A DNA stretch of 64,000 nucleotides. It comes from Vibrio hangzhouensis (GTDB lineage Bacteria > Pseudomonadota > Gammaproteobacteria > Enterobacterales > Vibrionaceae). Each line of letters begins with the position of its first letter. Position 1 is the first letter of the stretch. The DNA lies in contig NZ_FNVG01000019.1 in the NCBI RefSeq assembly GCF_900107935.1, positions 25,352-89,351 on the forward strand, written 5' to 3'. Below are positions 8,194 through 16,210 of the stretch, piece after piece. The translations under genes were made by a program, and so were the position numbers. Under the pieces are notes generated by a model that was not told the DNA's origin, did not search any database, and was given only the letters and a program-made list of their open reading frames with translations.

Positions 8194-8583
8194 TTATACG
8201 AACTCCACCGAGTCGTCATCAATGGTCACATCCAGAGAGAACTTCTCCTTCAACATTGTAACCAATTTTTCGTGAAACGCTTCCTGAGTACGAGTGATCT
8301 CAGCTAATGCTGATTTTGGGGTCTGCTCCAGAACCCATTCACCCACCTGGTTGTAACGCCCCATTTGATAGGTTGCCTCAAATGTTTGCTCAACCAGAGA
8401 TAGATCTAGCCACCAACCCCAAAACTCTCTGTCTTCCGGAGACTTGGTATCATCGACACAGACAGATAAGCAATCGAAGTGATAACTACCATCCTTACAA
8501 AGAGGCTCCCTTAGGTAAGGCCCAATAGCCTTTAGAGCTGATATCAAACGATAATGAGTAGGGGCTTTAGCCGCTTCTGACAT
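8194..8583 (-). CDS. crl: Crl, sigma-S holoenzyme assembly factor
   Basis: Binds sigma-S (RpoS) directly and promotes its association with RNA polymerase core in stationary phase. The 129-aa translation follows the E. coli protein through the conserved blocks ALKAIGPYLRE, FDCLSVCVD and EFWGWWLDL, and through EAFHEKL near the C-terminus. It lies downstream of frsA on the same strand, 129 nt away; frsA, crl and gpt cluster in the same way in other gammaproteobacteria. Its own terminator follows at 8154. Confidence 0.95.
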   Translation of the reverse strand: MSEAAKAPTHYRLISALKAIGPYLREPLCKDGSYHFDCLSVCVDDTKSPEDREFWGWWLDLSLVEQTFEATYQMGRYNQVGEWVLEQTPKSALAEITRTQEAFHEKLVTMLKEKFSLDVTIDDDSVEFV

Positions 8584-8712
8584 AGTGAAACTCCGTTTCT
8601 ATGTTGAATGAGTTATTGAACTGAAATAGCGTTAATTTTAATTAGATATTTATTGTTTTATCATATAGTTGATTACATGCTTATTTCATACTTAACTAAA
8701 TCAACACAAATG

Positions 8713-9960
8713 TCACCTCAAAAGTTCATCCTCTAACCACTTTATCGCCATTTCGAGGGATTGCTCATACCCTTTAGCAATGCCCTTAGCCGGGATTTCC
8801 TTAGCCTTTCCGTAGTGACTGAACATCGCCAACAACTTGTTATCTGACAACGGAGAAATCATGTCTCCCTCCATGCTCAGCGCCAGAATCGGTACCTTAG
8901 TGCGTCTGGAAGTCAAAAAACCCTGAACCTTCAATGACCACGCAGTCAGTTGTCCTGCCAGGCTGTTAATGTCTACCGCGTCTTTCCCTAGTCGTGAAGC
9001 CAGCATGTCCAGATACATCTTAGGCATCTGTTGAATCATCTTGGGATTCGCCAGACAACTATGTATCGGAGCCCCCAGGGTGACACAGGCCTTGATCCTA
9101 TCCTGTTCCAGAAAAGACAACCTCGCCATCGCATTACCACCAAAACGGAACCCAAGCAGACCCACCTTAAAATGGTCTACCCAGGGGATAGCTGGCAACT
9201 CATTCAAAACCGCCTGGTGCAGGCAGGAGGTGTCTTCGGTTAGTGGCCAGTGAGAACTGTGACCAATGGAGGGCATATCAACGGTCAGCATAGCAATTCC
9301 CGCGGGGGCCAGATAATCCCGGAACAAGCGCCACATGTCTGTCTGTAAAGAGTCCAGGCCGGCGCTAACAATAACAACAGGCTGGGGTTTATCCGTACTG
9401 ACCAGATGAAGATTAGCGATGATTCGCTTGTTCTGATAAGGCACTTCAATTTGCTTAATGATATGGCTGGTGCGTTTCGCTGCCTCGTTATAGGCTGTAT
9501 TCGCCAACACTTGAGACTGTATCGCCAGGTTATCCCTTTTAAGGTGAGGATAACCGGCAATACTGAAACATAAAGAGGCTTTAAATAACTCTTCGGCCGC
9601 TTGGTCACCCTCTCCATCATTGGCCTTCTTCTGGTGTTGCATACCCAGTCTGGTCCACTCGTAATTCCAGTTACCACTGTGATAGCCCATTACAGTATCA
9701 AGCCACTCATCCGTTGTTCTGGAGTGTTCAGAGCTGGCAATACGCGCTAACACACTCTCTTGCTCTATCGGGTCTATCCCCTGCCACACCCATTGCAAAC
9801 GCGATAGATTCCGGTACCAGGAACTCGGATTTTCTGCACGACGCTGCTCTAGAATCTTCTCACTGCTTGGCATATATCGAATCAGCCGAGAGGTTTCCTT
9901 CGCCTGTTTATTTTTCTCAAATAGAGTTTCAGAGATGTTTTTGCTGATTTCTTCAGACAT
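8713..9960 (-). CDS. frsA: FrsA, fermentation-respiration switch protein (alpha/beta hydrolase)
   Basis: A 415-aa alpha/beta-hydrolase-fold protein known to bind glucose-specific EIIA and affect the balance of respiration and fermentation. Family features include the N-terminal helical region (SSWYRNLSRLQWVWQG) and the hydrolase core (PVVIVSAGLDSLQTDMWRLF, then VGLLGFRFGGNAMARLS as nucleophile-elbow-like strand). A Vibrio vulnificus FrsA was reported as a cofactor-free pyruvate decarboxylase, and that claim was later disputed in favour of an esterase-like role. The exact reaction is therefore unsettled. Confidence 0.93.
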   Translation of the reverse strand: MSEEISKNISETLFEKNKQAKETSRLIRYMPSSEKILEQRRAENPSSWYRNLSRLQWVWQGIDPIEQESVLARIASSEHSRTTDEWLDTVMGYHSGNWNYEWTRLGMQHQKKANDGEGDQAAEELFKASLCFSIAGYPHLKRDNLAIQSQVLANTAYNEAAKRTSHIIKQIEVPYQNKRIIANLHLVSTDKPQPVVIVSAGLDSLQTDMWRLFRDYLAPAGIAMLTVDMPSIGHSSHWPLTEDTSCLHQAVLNELPAIPWVDHFKVGLLGFRFGGNAMARLSFLEQDRIKACVTLGAPIHSCLANPKMIQQMPKMYLDMLASRLGKDAVDINSLAGQLTAWSLKVQGFLTSRRTKVPILALSMEGDMISPLSDNKLLAMFSHYGKAKEIPAKGIAKGYEQSLEMAIKWLEDELLR

Positions 9961-10000
9961 GGGCGGACCTTTTAATGGAGCTGTAACCTATATAGTAATA

Positions 10001-10030
10001 AAAAAAATGACCCAATAAAGGGTCATTTTT
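10001..10030 (-). terminator. Terminator of gpt
   Basis: AAAATGACCC and GGGTCATTTTT pair around AATAAA. On the minus strand the T-run is at 10001-10007, 21 nt past the gpt stop. Confidence 0.85.
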
Positions 10031-10051
10031 CGCAAATACAGTTTGTAATGC

Positions 10052-10516
10052 TTACTTTTGCTTACGGTTGATAGGCTCAACGTAGGCTAATGCCATATCC
10101 CAAGGTTGCTCAATCCAGCAATCTTGCGCGATATCGACAATGTACTCATCCACAAGCTCAACACCTGCAGGTTTTGCACAAACAGTAACAAGTTTAGCTT
10201 TAGGGTACATTTCGCGGATCTTGCGCGCAGTGTCGCCACTGTCTACGAGATCATCAACGATTAGGTAACCTTCACCATCATGCTCAGGTGCTTTTAGCAC
10301 TGTCATGTCACGCTGATGATCGTGATCGTAGCTAGAGATACATACTGTATCTACATAACGAATACCTAGCTCACGAGCCAGAATAGCAGCAGGAACCAGA
10401 CCGCCACGACTTACGCCGATGATGCCTTTCCATTGCTCAGCTGGCATTTGACGCTCAGCAAGTTGACGGCAATATGCGTGCATATTGTCCCATGTGATGA
10501 TGAATTTGTTAGCCAT
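10052..10516 (-). CDS. gpt: Gpt, xanthine-guanine phosphoribosyltransferase
   Basis: Salvages guanine, xanthine and, less well, hypoxanthine to the nucleotide using PRPP. The 154-aa protein shows the PRPP-binding motif GYLIVDDLVDSGDTA and an N-terminal segment GIIGVSRGGLVPAAILA typical of type I phosphoribosyltransferases. It lies 31 nt behind a purine permease gene on the same strand, so uptake and salvage are probably co-expressed, and a PurR-like box sits in front of the permease. Confidence 0.96.
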   Translation of the reverse strand: MANKFIITWDNMHAYCRQLAERQMPAEQWKGIIGVSRGGLVPAAILARELGIRYVDTVCISSYDHDHQRDMTVLKAPEHDGEGYLIVDDLVDSGDTARKIREMYPKAKLVTVCAKPAGVELVDEYIVDIAQDCWIEQPWDMALAYVEPINRKQK

Positions 10517-10547
10517 AGTAAAAACCTAATTAAAACGTGTTCGTGTC

Positions 10548-11840
10548 TTATGCTGCCACAATGTACTTGAAGATAAAGATTGCTGACATTACCCATACAC
10601 TCATAGATACGTCGCGTCCTTTACCACTCAATGCCTTAATTGCAGCATAAGCGATGAAACCTAGAGAAATGCCTTCCGCGATTGAGAAAGTGAAAGGCAT
10701 CAGCAAGCAAGTGACCACTACTGGCGCAGCTTCCGTAATGTCTCTCCAGTCAATGCCAACCAGACCAGACATCATTAGAATCGCTACGTAGAACAGTGCA
10801 CCAGCCGTTGCATAAGCCGGGATCATGCCCGCCAAAGGCGAGAAGAATAAAGCAAGTACGAACAAAATGCCAACTACAACTGCAGTTAGACCTGTACGAC
10901 CACCTGCGGCAACACCAGCCGTACTTTCTACATAAGAAGTTGTGTTTGATGTACCTAGTAGTGCACCTACTGATGTCGCTGTTGAATCAGCCAATAGAGC
11001 TTTGTTCAGACGAGGAATTTTGCCATCTTTACCAATAAGGTCTGCTTTTTGAGCCACACCAACCAGCGTGCCCGCAGTATCGAACAAGTCAACAAATAGG
11101 AAAGCAAAAACAACTGAAATCATGCCAATCTCGAACACTGCCGAGAAATCTAGCTGCATGAATGTTGGTGCGATGCTTGGTGGTGTCGACATGATGCCGC
11201 CCCACTGAACGTCACCAAAAACAAGGCCTAGGCCTGTCACTGCCAGGATCGCAATCATTACCGCACCCTTCACGCCGCGGTGAACCAGAGCGATAGTGAT
11301 AAAGAAGCCCACTGCTGCTAACGTCGCAGGAAGAGAAGTAATGTGACCTAGAGAAACCAATGTCGCAGGGTTGTCGACGACAATACCAGCATTTTTTAGT
11401 GCGATAAGCGCAAGAAACAAGCCAATACCTGCTGAGATACCGGTACGAAGCGACATGGGAATAGAGTTAATAATCCACTCACGAATTTTAAATATGCTGA
11501 GTAGAATGAACAGCACACCCGAGCAGAATACCGCTGCCAGCGCCACCTGCCATGTATAACCCATTCCCAAGACTACCGCGTAGGTAAAGAACGCATTGAG
11601 TCCCATACCAGGAGCCTGAGCGATTGGATAGTTCGCCACAAAGCCCATGATAAAACAGCCGATAGCTGCTGCTAAACAGGTAGCAACGAATACTGCGCCG
11701 CGATCCATGCCTGCGTCAGCCAGAATAGCTGGGTTAACAAAAATAATGTAAGCCATCGTCAGGAAGGTTGTGATACCTGCGATGATCTCAGTGCGCACAG
11801 TTGTGCCATTTTCACTGAGCTTAAACAGCCTTTCGAGCAT
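10548..11840 (-). CDS. AzgA-type NCS2 purine permease (adenine/guanine/hypoxanthine)
   Basis: A 430-aa inner-membrane nucleobase:proton symporter with about 12-14 hydrophobic segments. Signatures of the AzgA branch are TFLTMAYIIFVNPAILADAGMD near the N-terminus, QAPGMGLNAFFTY, FVDLFDTAGTLVG and LGTSNTTSYVESTAGVAAGGRTG. These motifs separate it from the UraA/XanQ branch. Coupling to gpt points to guanine, xanthine or hypoxanthine as substrate, but adenine cannot be excluded. The PurR-like box 24 nt upstream of the ATG supports purine repression. Confidence 0.9.
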   Translation of the reverse strand: MLERLFKLSENGTTVRTEIIAGITTFLTMAYIIFVNPAILADAGMDRGAVFVATCLAAAIGCFIMGFVANYPIAQAPGMGLNAFFTYAVVLGMGYTWQVALAAVFCSGVLFILLSIFKIREWIINSIPMSLRTGISAGIGLFLALIALKNAGIVVDNPATLVSLGHITSLPATLAAVGFFITIALVHRGVKGAVMIAILAVTGLGLVFGDVQWGGIMSTPPSIAPTFMQLDFSAVFEIGMISVVFAFLFVDLFDTAGTLVGVAQKADLIGKDGKIPRLNKALLADSTATSVGALLGTSNTTSYVESTAGVAAGGRTGLTAVVVGILFVLALFFSPLAGMIPAYATAGALFYVAILMMSGLVGIDWRDITEAAPVVVTCLLMPFTFSIAEGISLGFIAYAAIKALSGKGRDVSMSVWVMSAIFIFKYIVAA

Positions 11841-11863
11841 AATCGAATCCCTAAAAGTGTAAA

Positions 11864-11900
11864 AAGTAAACGGTTGCGTAAACGATTGGCGCGAATTATA
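11864..11900 (-). promoter_or_regulatory. Promoter -10 and PurR-like operator of permease-gpt
   Basis: On the minus strand a consensus -10 TATAAT lies at 11895-11900. About 15 nt downstream, 11864-11879 (AAGTAAACGGTTGCGT on the plus strand) matches the PurR consensus ACGCAAACGTTTGCGT at 13 of 16 positions. A repressor there would block initiation or early elongation. No good -35 box was seen. Confidence 0.6.
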
Positions 11901-12108
11901 AGGTTATAAAAAGGCAAATTCCACCTAGAATTTAGACTCTAATCCAATTATTTTCGCTTTCATATGAAACCTATCCGCTAACGATTAGTAACAATTTGAG
12001 ACAGTTATCCAATCATCAGTTAGATCCAGTGTAGTAACTGAGCTTTCTGATTGTCTGGTTTTTGCACAGTTTGTGAGGTAAATACGGCGGCTGGAGGGCG
12101 CATGAGGC

Positions 12109-12136
12109 AAAAAAAACGCCACTCTTTTGAGTGGCG
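12109..12136 (-). terminator. Terminator of the VcdRP-like RNA
   Basis: On the minus strand CGCCACTC and GAGTGGCG pair perfectly around AAAA and are followed by eight T residues. Confidence 0.92.
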
Positions 12137-12212
12137 GTAGAATAATCTGGTCATCAATTGGGGTAATATAACCAACAATAAATTCTAAATAATAGGGGTA
12201 TAACTCGTTAAC

Positions 12213-12299
12213 TTATCTACCGAAGTAGACGTTGTACGCGAAGTCTTTTGTGTATACGTTTTGATTCGTCCAAAACATCGCGCTTGCTAAACCTTTCAT
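12213..12299 (-). CDS. 28-aa small protein, VcdP-like
   Basis: The ORF begins MKGLASAMFW and ends YNVYFGR, with start ATG at 12297-12299 preceded by AAGGTGATGTT and stop TAA at 12213-12215. It is rich in aromatic residues (four Tyr, three Phe, one Trp) and weakly basic. It has no signal peptide or membrane helix. It sits inside the candidate VcdRP-like RNA and has its own ribosome binding site and terminator. If it is VcdP, it would bind citrate synthase GltA. I cannot confirm homology from sequence alone. Confidence 0.6.
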   Translation of the reverse strand: MKGLASAMFWTNQNVYTKDFAYNVYFGR

Positions 12300-12412
12300 A
12301 ACATCACCTTCTGACAAAACATGAAAAAATTGCTTTGAGTCTCGGTTCCTTGGAGGCGATAAATCGGGCTCTAATCCTTGAACAATTTCGTTGAATCACT
12401 CAACTGTTCAAA

Positions 12413-12463
12413 AGAATACCATATTGAATTTAAATTACAAGCATAAAAGCGATCTGCATCACA
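12413..12463 (-). promoter_or_regulatory. Promoter and CRP-like site of the VcdRP-like RNA
   Basis: The -35/-10 pair lies at 12413-12440. At 12448-12463, AGCGATCTGCATCACA has one perfect CRP half-site (TCACA) and one 3-of-5 half-site with the correct 6-nt spacing. It is also upstream of pepD, so it could serve either direction. Confidence 0.5.
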
Positions 12464-12496
12464 CTAATTTCATTTATGACCTTTTTTATTCATTAT

Positions 12497-12515
12497 TCTG
12501 TAATTTTATTACAGA
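12497..12515. repeat. Perfect palindrome upstream of pepD
   Basis: TCTGTAAT-TTT-ATTACAGA is a perfect 8-bp inverted repeat with a 3-nt centre in the pepD promoter region. Its binding factor is not recognised. Confidence 0.45.
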
Positions 12516-12729
12516 TATTTATATCAATAATATGCCTTGAGTAGCATTTAGACTGACTGGAGTTCATAACAATGATCACCACACGTTTGCCCCATTTTAC
12601 TACTACCTGTTTACAAGTAATGATATCCTTTGCTTCATCTTTAATAAGCTAGAAAATCAGATGGTCACATTGCAAAAGACTCAATCTGAGGATGAACTAT
12701 CTAGCAAAGCCCGAGTAAAGGAGAGTTCC

Positions 12730-14199
12730 GTGTCTGAATTCCATTCTGAAATCAGCAGCTTGTCACCTGCACCTGTTTGGCAGTTTTTCGATAAAATCTG
12801 CTCTATCCCTCACCCTTCTAAGCACGAAGAAGCGCTAGCTGAGTACATTGTAGGTTGGGCAAAAGAGCAAGGTCTTGAAGTCAAGCGCGATAAAACCGGT
12901 AACGTATTCATTAAAAAGCCCGCTACTGCTGGTATGGAAAACAAGAAAGGTGTGGTACTCCAAGCTCACATCGATATGGTACCGCAGAAAAATGAAGATA
13001 CTGACCACGACTTCACGACAGATCCTATTCAGCCATACATCGACGGTGAATGGGTAACAGCAAAAGGCACCACACTAGGAGCCGATAATGGTATCGGTAT
13101 GGCCACATGTCTGGCGGTTCTGGCGTCTAACGACATCCAGCACGGCCCACTTGAAGCACTACTGACAATCGATGAAGAAGCGGGCATGACAGGGGCATTT
13201 GGCCTTGAAGCAGGTTGGTTAGAAGGTGATATTCTTCTGAACACTGACTCTGAGCAAGAAGGCGAAGTCTACATGGGCTGCGCGGGAGGTATCGATGCAG
13301 CCTTGACGTTTGATATCACGCGTGACGCAGCGCCTCAAGGTTACATCGCTCGCCAATTGACACTTAAAGGTCTGAAAGGCGGACACTCTGGTTGCGATAT
13401 CCATACTGGTCGTGGTAACGCAAACAAACTGTTGGGTCGTTTTTTGGCCGGTCATGCAAAGGAACTGGATGCACGCCTGATTGAGTTTCGTGGTGGCAGT
13501 CTGCGTAACGCGATTCCACGTGAAGGTTTTGTCACTCTGGCTTTGCCAGAAGCTAACCTTGGCAAACTGGAAGAGTTATACAGCTTCTACACCGAGTTGC
13601 TCAAATCTGAACTAGGCGCAGTAGAAACCGATATTGTGTCTTTCAATGAACCGGCCGATCTTTCTGATGTCTTCTCCAGTGACTCTCAGTCACGCTTTAT
13701 CGGGGCACTCAACGCCTGTCCAAATGGTGTTATTCGTATGAGCGACGACATCGAGGGTGTAGTGGAAACTTCTTTGAACGTTGGCGTGATCACGACTGAA
13801 GCAGACAAAGTTGAAGTGCTTTGCTTAATTCGTTCATTGATCGACTCTGGCCGCTCGCAAGTTGAGGGCATGCTGGCATCTATTGCAGAGCTTGCTGGTG
13901 CCACCATAGAGTGCTCAGGTGCATACCCGGGCTGGAAGCCAGATCCTGAATCTGAAATCATGGCGCTTTTCCGTGATATGTATGAAGGTATCTACGGTCA
14001 CAAGCCAAACATTATGGTGATCCACGCAGGTCTTGAATGCGGCCTGTTCAAAGAACCGTATCCGAACATGGACATGGTATCTTTCGGTCCAACAATTAAG
14101 TTCCCTCACTCTCCAGATGAGAAAGTGAAAATCGATACAGTTGAGCTGTTCTGGAACCAGATGGTTGCACTACTAGAAGCGATTCCTGCCAAGGCATAA
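12730..14199 (+). CDS. pepD: PepD, cytosolic aminoacyl-histidine dipeptidase (M20)
   Basis: Zinc-dependent dipeptidase that cleaves Xaa-His and many other dipeptides in the cytosol. M20 metal and catalytic motifs are visible: LQAHIDMVPQ, GADNGIGMA with the bridging aspartate, IDEEAGMTGAFG with the catalytic glutamate, NTDSEQEGE, and the C-terminal zinc histidine in HAGLECGLF. The start was set at the GTG at 12730 (MSEFHSEI, 489 aa) because AAAGGAGAG lies just upstream and Vibrio homologues begin there. An open frame extends to 12661. A terminator follows at 14222. Confidence 0.95.
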   Translation: MSEFHSEISSLSPAPVWQFFDKICSIPHPSKHEEALAEYIVGWAKEQGLEVKRDKTGNVFIKKPATAGMENKKGVVLQAHIDMVPQKNEDTDHDFTTDPIQPYIDGEWVTAKGTTLGADNGIGMATCLAVLASNDIQHGPLEALLTIDEEAGMTGAFGLEAGWLEGDILLNTDSEQEGEVYMGCAGGIDAALTFDITRDAAPQGYIARQLTLKGLKGGHSGCDIHTGRGNANKLLGRFLAGHAKELDARLIEFRGGSLRNAIPREGFVTLALPEANLGKLEELYSFYTELLKSELGAVETDIVSFNEPADLSDVFSSDSQSRFIGALNACPNGVIRMSDDIEGVVETSLNVGVITTEADKVEVLCLIRSLIDSGRSQVEGMLASIAELAGATIECSGAYPGWKPDPESEIMALFRDMYEGIYGHKPNIMVIHAGLECGLFKEPYPNMDMVSFGPTIKFPHSPDEKVKIDTVELFWNQMVALLEAIPAKA

Positions 14200-14221
14200 T
14201 CGCGTAAAACTCATCAAAGAA

Positions 14222-14257
14222 AAGCCGATGTTTAACCAAAACATCGGCTTTTTTGTT
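14222..14257 (+). terminator. Terminator of pepD
   Basis: AAGCCGATGTTT and AAACATCGGCTT pair around AACCA and are followed by TTTTTGTTT. Confidence 0.9.
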
Positions 14258-14336
14258 TAATATCAATTGGGGGTTTTGAGTTTCTTTATGACCCTGTGTA
14301 TATTGAGACCAGTTATCATTTATAGAGAAAATCATT

Positions 14337-14543
14337 ATGCAAGTTTACGGTTGTTGTGAATTAGTTCGCGAAATTTACGCTCAGATTGGTAGTGGTGACC
14401 AGGCCTACATTCCACAAGCCATTTCATGCGCAGTTCGTGCGCTCAACGATGTGGCAGCAGATGAAAATCTGCCAAAAGAAGTTCGCGAAAAAGCCGCCTT
14501 TGCTGCTGCGAATCTGTTGATATCTGACTTTGAAGACAAATAG
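14337..14543 (+). CDS. yaeP: YaeP family protein (UPF0253)
   Basis: A 68-aa helical protein of unknown function. It matches the UPF0253 family through YGCCELVREIYAQIGSGD and VREKAAFAAANLLISDFE, which align well with E. coli YaeP. There is no signal or membrane segment. It is followed after 9 nt by a DUF4250 gene with its own ribosome binding site, so the two form a small operon that ends at the terminator at 14750. Confidence 0.9.
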   Translation: MQVYGCCELVREIYAQIGSGDQAYIPQAISCAVRALNDVAADENLPKEVREKAAFAAANLLISDFEDK

Positions 14544-14552
14544 GAGTCAGCA

Positions 14553-14744
14553 ATGAACCTAGCCAACTTTGAAACTATGGACCCGGTCATGCTGATGAGC
14601 ATTGTCAATATGAAGCTTCGAGACGATTTTGGTGGCGATATTGATAAACTGACCAGCTATTTCGACATCAGCAAACCTGCACTCATCGACAAGTTGGCCA
14701 GTGCTGGCTTTGAATTCTTACCAGAGGCTGGTCAGTTCAGGTAA
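14553..14744 (+). CDS. DUF4250 family protein
   Basis: A 63-aa protein matching DUF4250 by the pattern DPVMLMSIVNMKLRDDFGG followed by a helix-turn-helix-like segment (LTSYFDISKPALIDKLASAGF). The family is common in bacteria and its function is unknown. The helix-turn-helix look suggests nucleic-acid binding, which is inference. The start at 14553 follows AGGAGTCAGCA, and the gene is coupled to yaeP. Confidence 0.85.
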   Translation: MNLANFETMDPVMLMSIVNMKLRDDFGGDIDKLTSYFDISKPALIDKLASAGFEFLPEAGQFR

Positions 14745-14749
14745 CAAGA

Positions 14750-14789
14750 GCCGCCAGACTCTTTATGCTTTAGGTCTGGCGGCCTTTCC
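14750..14789 (+). terminator. Terminator between the DUF4250 gene and the transporter gene
   Basis: GCCGCCAGAC and GTCTGGCGGC pair around a 14-nt loop, followed by CTTTCCCTATTT. The T-run is modest, so termination may be partial; it may also serve the convergent transporter gene. Confidence 0.7.
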
Positions 14790-14799
14790 CTATTTCAGC

Positions 14800-16173
14800 T
14801 TAACCAAATGATGCCCAGATCACTGTCATCACCAGAATCGGACAAACGAACTTGACATAAAGAGGCCAGATTTTTCCGAACCACCCCAACTGGAAGTCCG
14901 GACAACCCTGTTCCAGTTCTTTGATTTTGCTAGCCCGACTCCACACCCAACCACCAAACAGGCAGAACAGGAGTGCTGCGATAGGCTGTAAGTACTGGGT
15001 CGCGACCATGGCAACCAATCCAAACATGTCAGCAAAATTAAACACGATGTAGATACTAAACAAGGCAATCAAAGTACCGAGTACCCAACTGGTTTTCTTT
15101 CGACCGGTATCAAAGCGTTCATCCACCAGGGCAACCGGACACTCGAGCATTGAAATTGATGAAGTCAGGGCTGCGATAGTCAGCAGCAAAAAGAACACTA
15201 CCGAGAAAATGAGTCCCAACAACCCTAATGACTCAAACATCAGAGGAAGAACCGTAAACACCAGTGTGTCAGAGCTCAGTAGTGAGCCATCATCTGCGTA
15301 GATTTGAACTCCTTTCTGCATGGCCACAAACATAGCAGGCATCACCACTAATCCAGCGATAAACGCGACTGACGTATCGACTAACGTCACATTCATTGCC
15401 ATTTTTGGCAGATTCTCTTTCTTCGACAGATACGATCCATATATCAACATGGAACAGCCCCCGATAGTGAGTGAGAAGAAGCCCTGTCCCATAGCCGCCA
15501 GAATAAGTTTTCTGTCCCATACTTTTTCAAAATCCGGGATCAGATAATGCTTTAATCCCTCTACGGCCCCCTGTTGCATCATGATATAGATGAAGAGCAA
15601 TGCAAACAGAACGAACAGTGAGGGCATCAGGCGCGTCGACCACTTTTCAATGCCCTGTTTAACCCCTCCTTGAACAATGAGTACCGTGAAAAGATAAAAC
15701 AACACAGTACCAAACACATTGCGCTCAGCACTGAATCCTTTCAACCATTCGGCTACCTGCTGTAAGCCAACAATGTCTGCCAGCGCACCCAGCAAGAAAC
15801 AGATGAGCCATCCCCCTACAATCGAGTAAAAGGCCAATACTGCACAAGGCACGGCCAGCCCAATCCATCCCACTAAACCACCAATATGCTGACCGATTGG
15901 ATGCTGGGTAACAGATTTCATACTATCTACTGGGTTCGCCTGACCGTGTCGACCTATCCCCATTTCGACCACTAACATAGGGAAGGCAACAACGAAAATC
16001 ATCACCAGATAAACAAGCAAAAAGGCACCACCACCATTGCTTGCCGCCTGAGTTGGAAAGCCCCAGATGTTACCCAATCCCACAGCCGCGCCCGCTGCCG
16101 CCAGAATAAAGCCCAGTCTGGAACCAAAGTGCTCTCTCGGAGCTGAAGATGTACTTGAAATATCCACTGTCAT
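14800..16173 (-). CDS. Neurotransmitter:sodium symporter (NSS/SNF family), probable aromatic amino acid transporter
   Basis: A 457-aa inner-membrane sodium-coupled amino-acid transporter with about 11-12 hydrophobic segments. The NSS signature in the first helix is clear (AAAGAAVGLGNIWGFP, then SNGGGAFLLVYL). Bacterial members carry leucine, alanine, tyrosine or tryptophan. The substrate cannot be read from sequence, but a TrpR-like operator overlapping the 5' region suggests tryptophan or tyrosine. Two close in-frame ATGs (16179 and 16173) lack a good ribosome binding site, and 16173 was chosen. It stands alone. Confidence 0.88.
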   Translation of the reverse strand: MTVDISSTSSAPREHFGSRLGFILAAAGAAVGLGNIWGFPTQAASNGGGAFLLVYLVMIFVVAFPMLVVEMGIGRHGQANPVDSMKSVTQHPIGQHIGGLVGWIGLAVPCAVLAFYSIVGGWLICFLLGALADIVGLQQVAEWLKGFSAERNVFGTVLFYLFTVLIVQGGVKQGIEKWSTRLMPSLFVLFALLFIYIMMQQGAVEGLKHYLIPDFEKVWDRKLILAAMGQGFFSLTIGGCSMLIYGSYLSKKENLPKMAMNVTLVDTSVAFIAGLVVMPAMFVAMQKGVQIYADDGSLLSSDTLVFTVLPLMFESLGLLGLIFSVVFFLLLTIAALTSSISMLECPVALVDERFDTGRKKTSWVLGTLIALFSIYIVFNFADMFGLVAMVATQYLQPIAALLFCLFGGWVWSRASKIKELEQGCPDFQLGWFGKIWPLYVKFVCPILVMTVIWASFG

Positions 16174-16210
16174 TATCATAGTGTACTAGTTTGCTGGTAC
16201 ACTATGATAA
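16173..16210 (-). promoter_or_regulatory. TrpR-like operator within a 14-bp inverted repeat
   Basis: The arms TTATCATAGTGTAC (16173-16186) and GTACACTATGATAA (16197-16210) are perfect complements with a 10-nt centre. The inner 18 bp, GTACTAGTTTGCTGGTAC (16183-16200), match the symmetric trp operator GTACTAGTTAACTAGTAC at 15 of 18 positions. It overlaps the start region of the NSS transporter gene. Confidence 0.7.

Larger units (their letters stand above)
12109..12406 (-). ncRNA. Candidate dual-function sRNA, VcdRP-like
   Basis: An unannotated minus-strand transcription unit. It has a promoter (-35 TTGTAA at 12435-12440, -10 TATTCT at 12413-12418, spacer 16), a leader of about 107 nt, a 28-codon ORF at 12213-12299 with a good ribosome binding site, and a 3' part ending in a very strong terminator at 12109-12136. 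The 3' part carries two exposed-looking ACCCC motifs (TATACCCCTATT and ATTACCCCAATT), suitable for pairing with Shine-Dalgarno sequences. A CRP-like site lies upstream. The architecture matches what I recall of Vibrio cholerae VcdRP, a CRP-controlled RNA that represses sugar PTS genes and encodes a 29-aa protein acting on citrate synthase. The identity is inferred. Confidence 0.65.
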
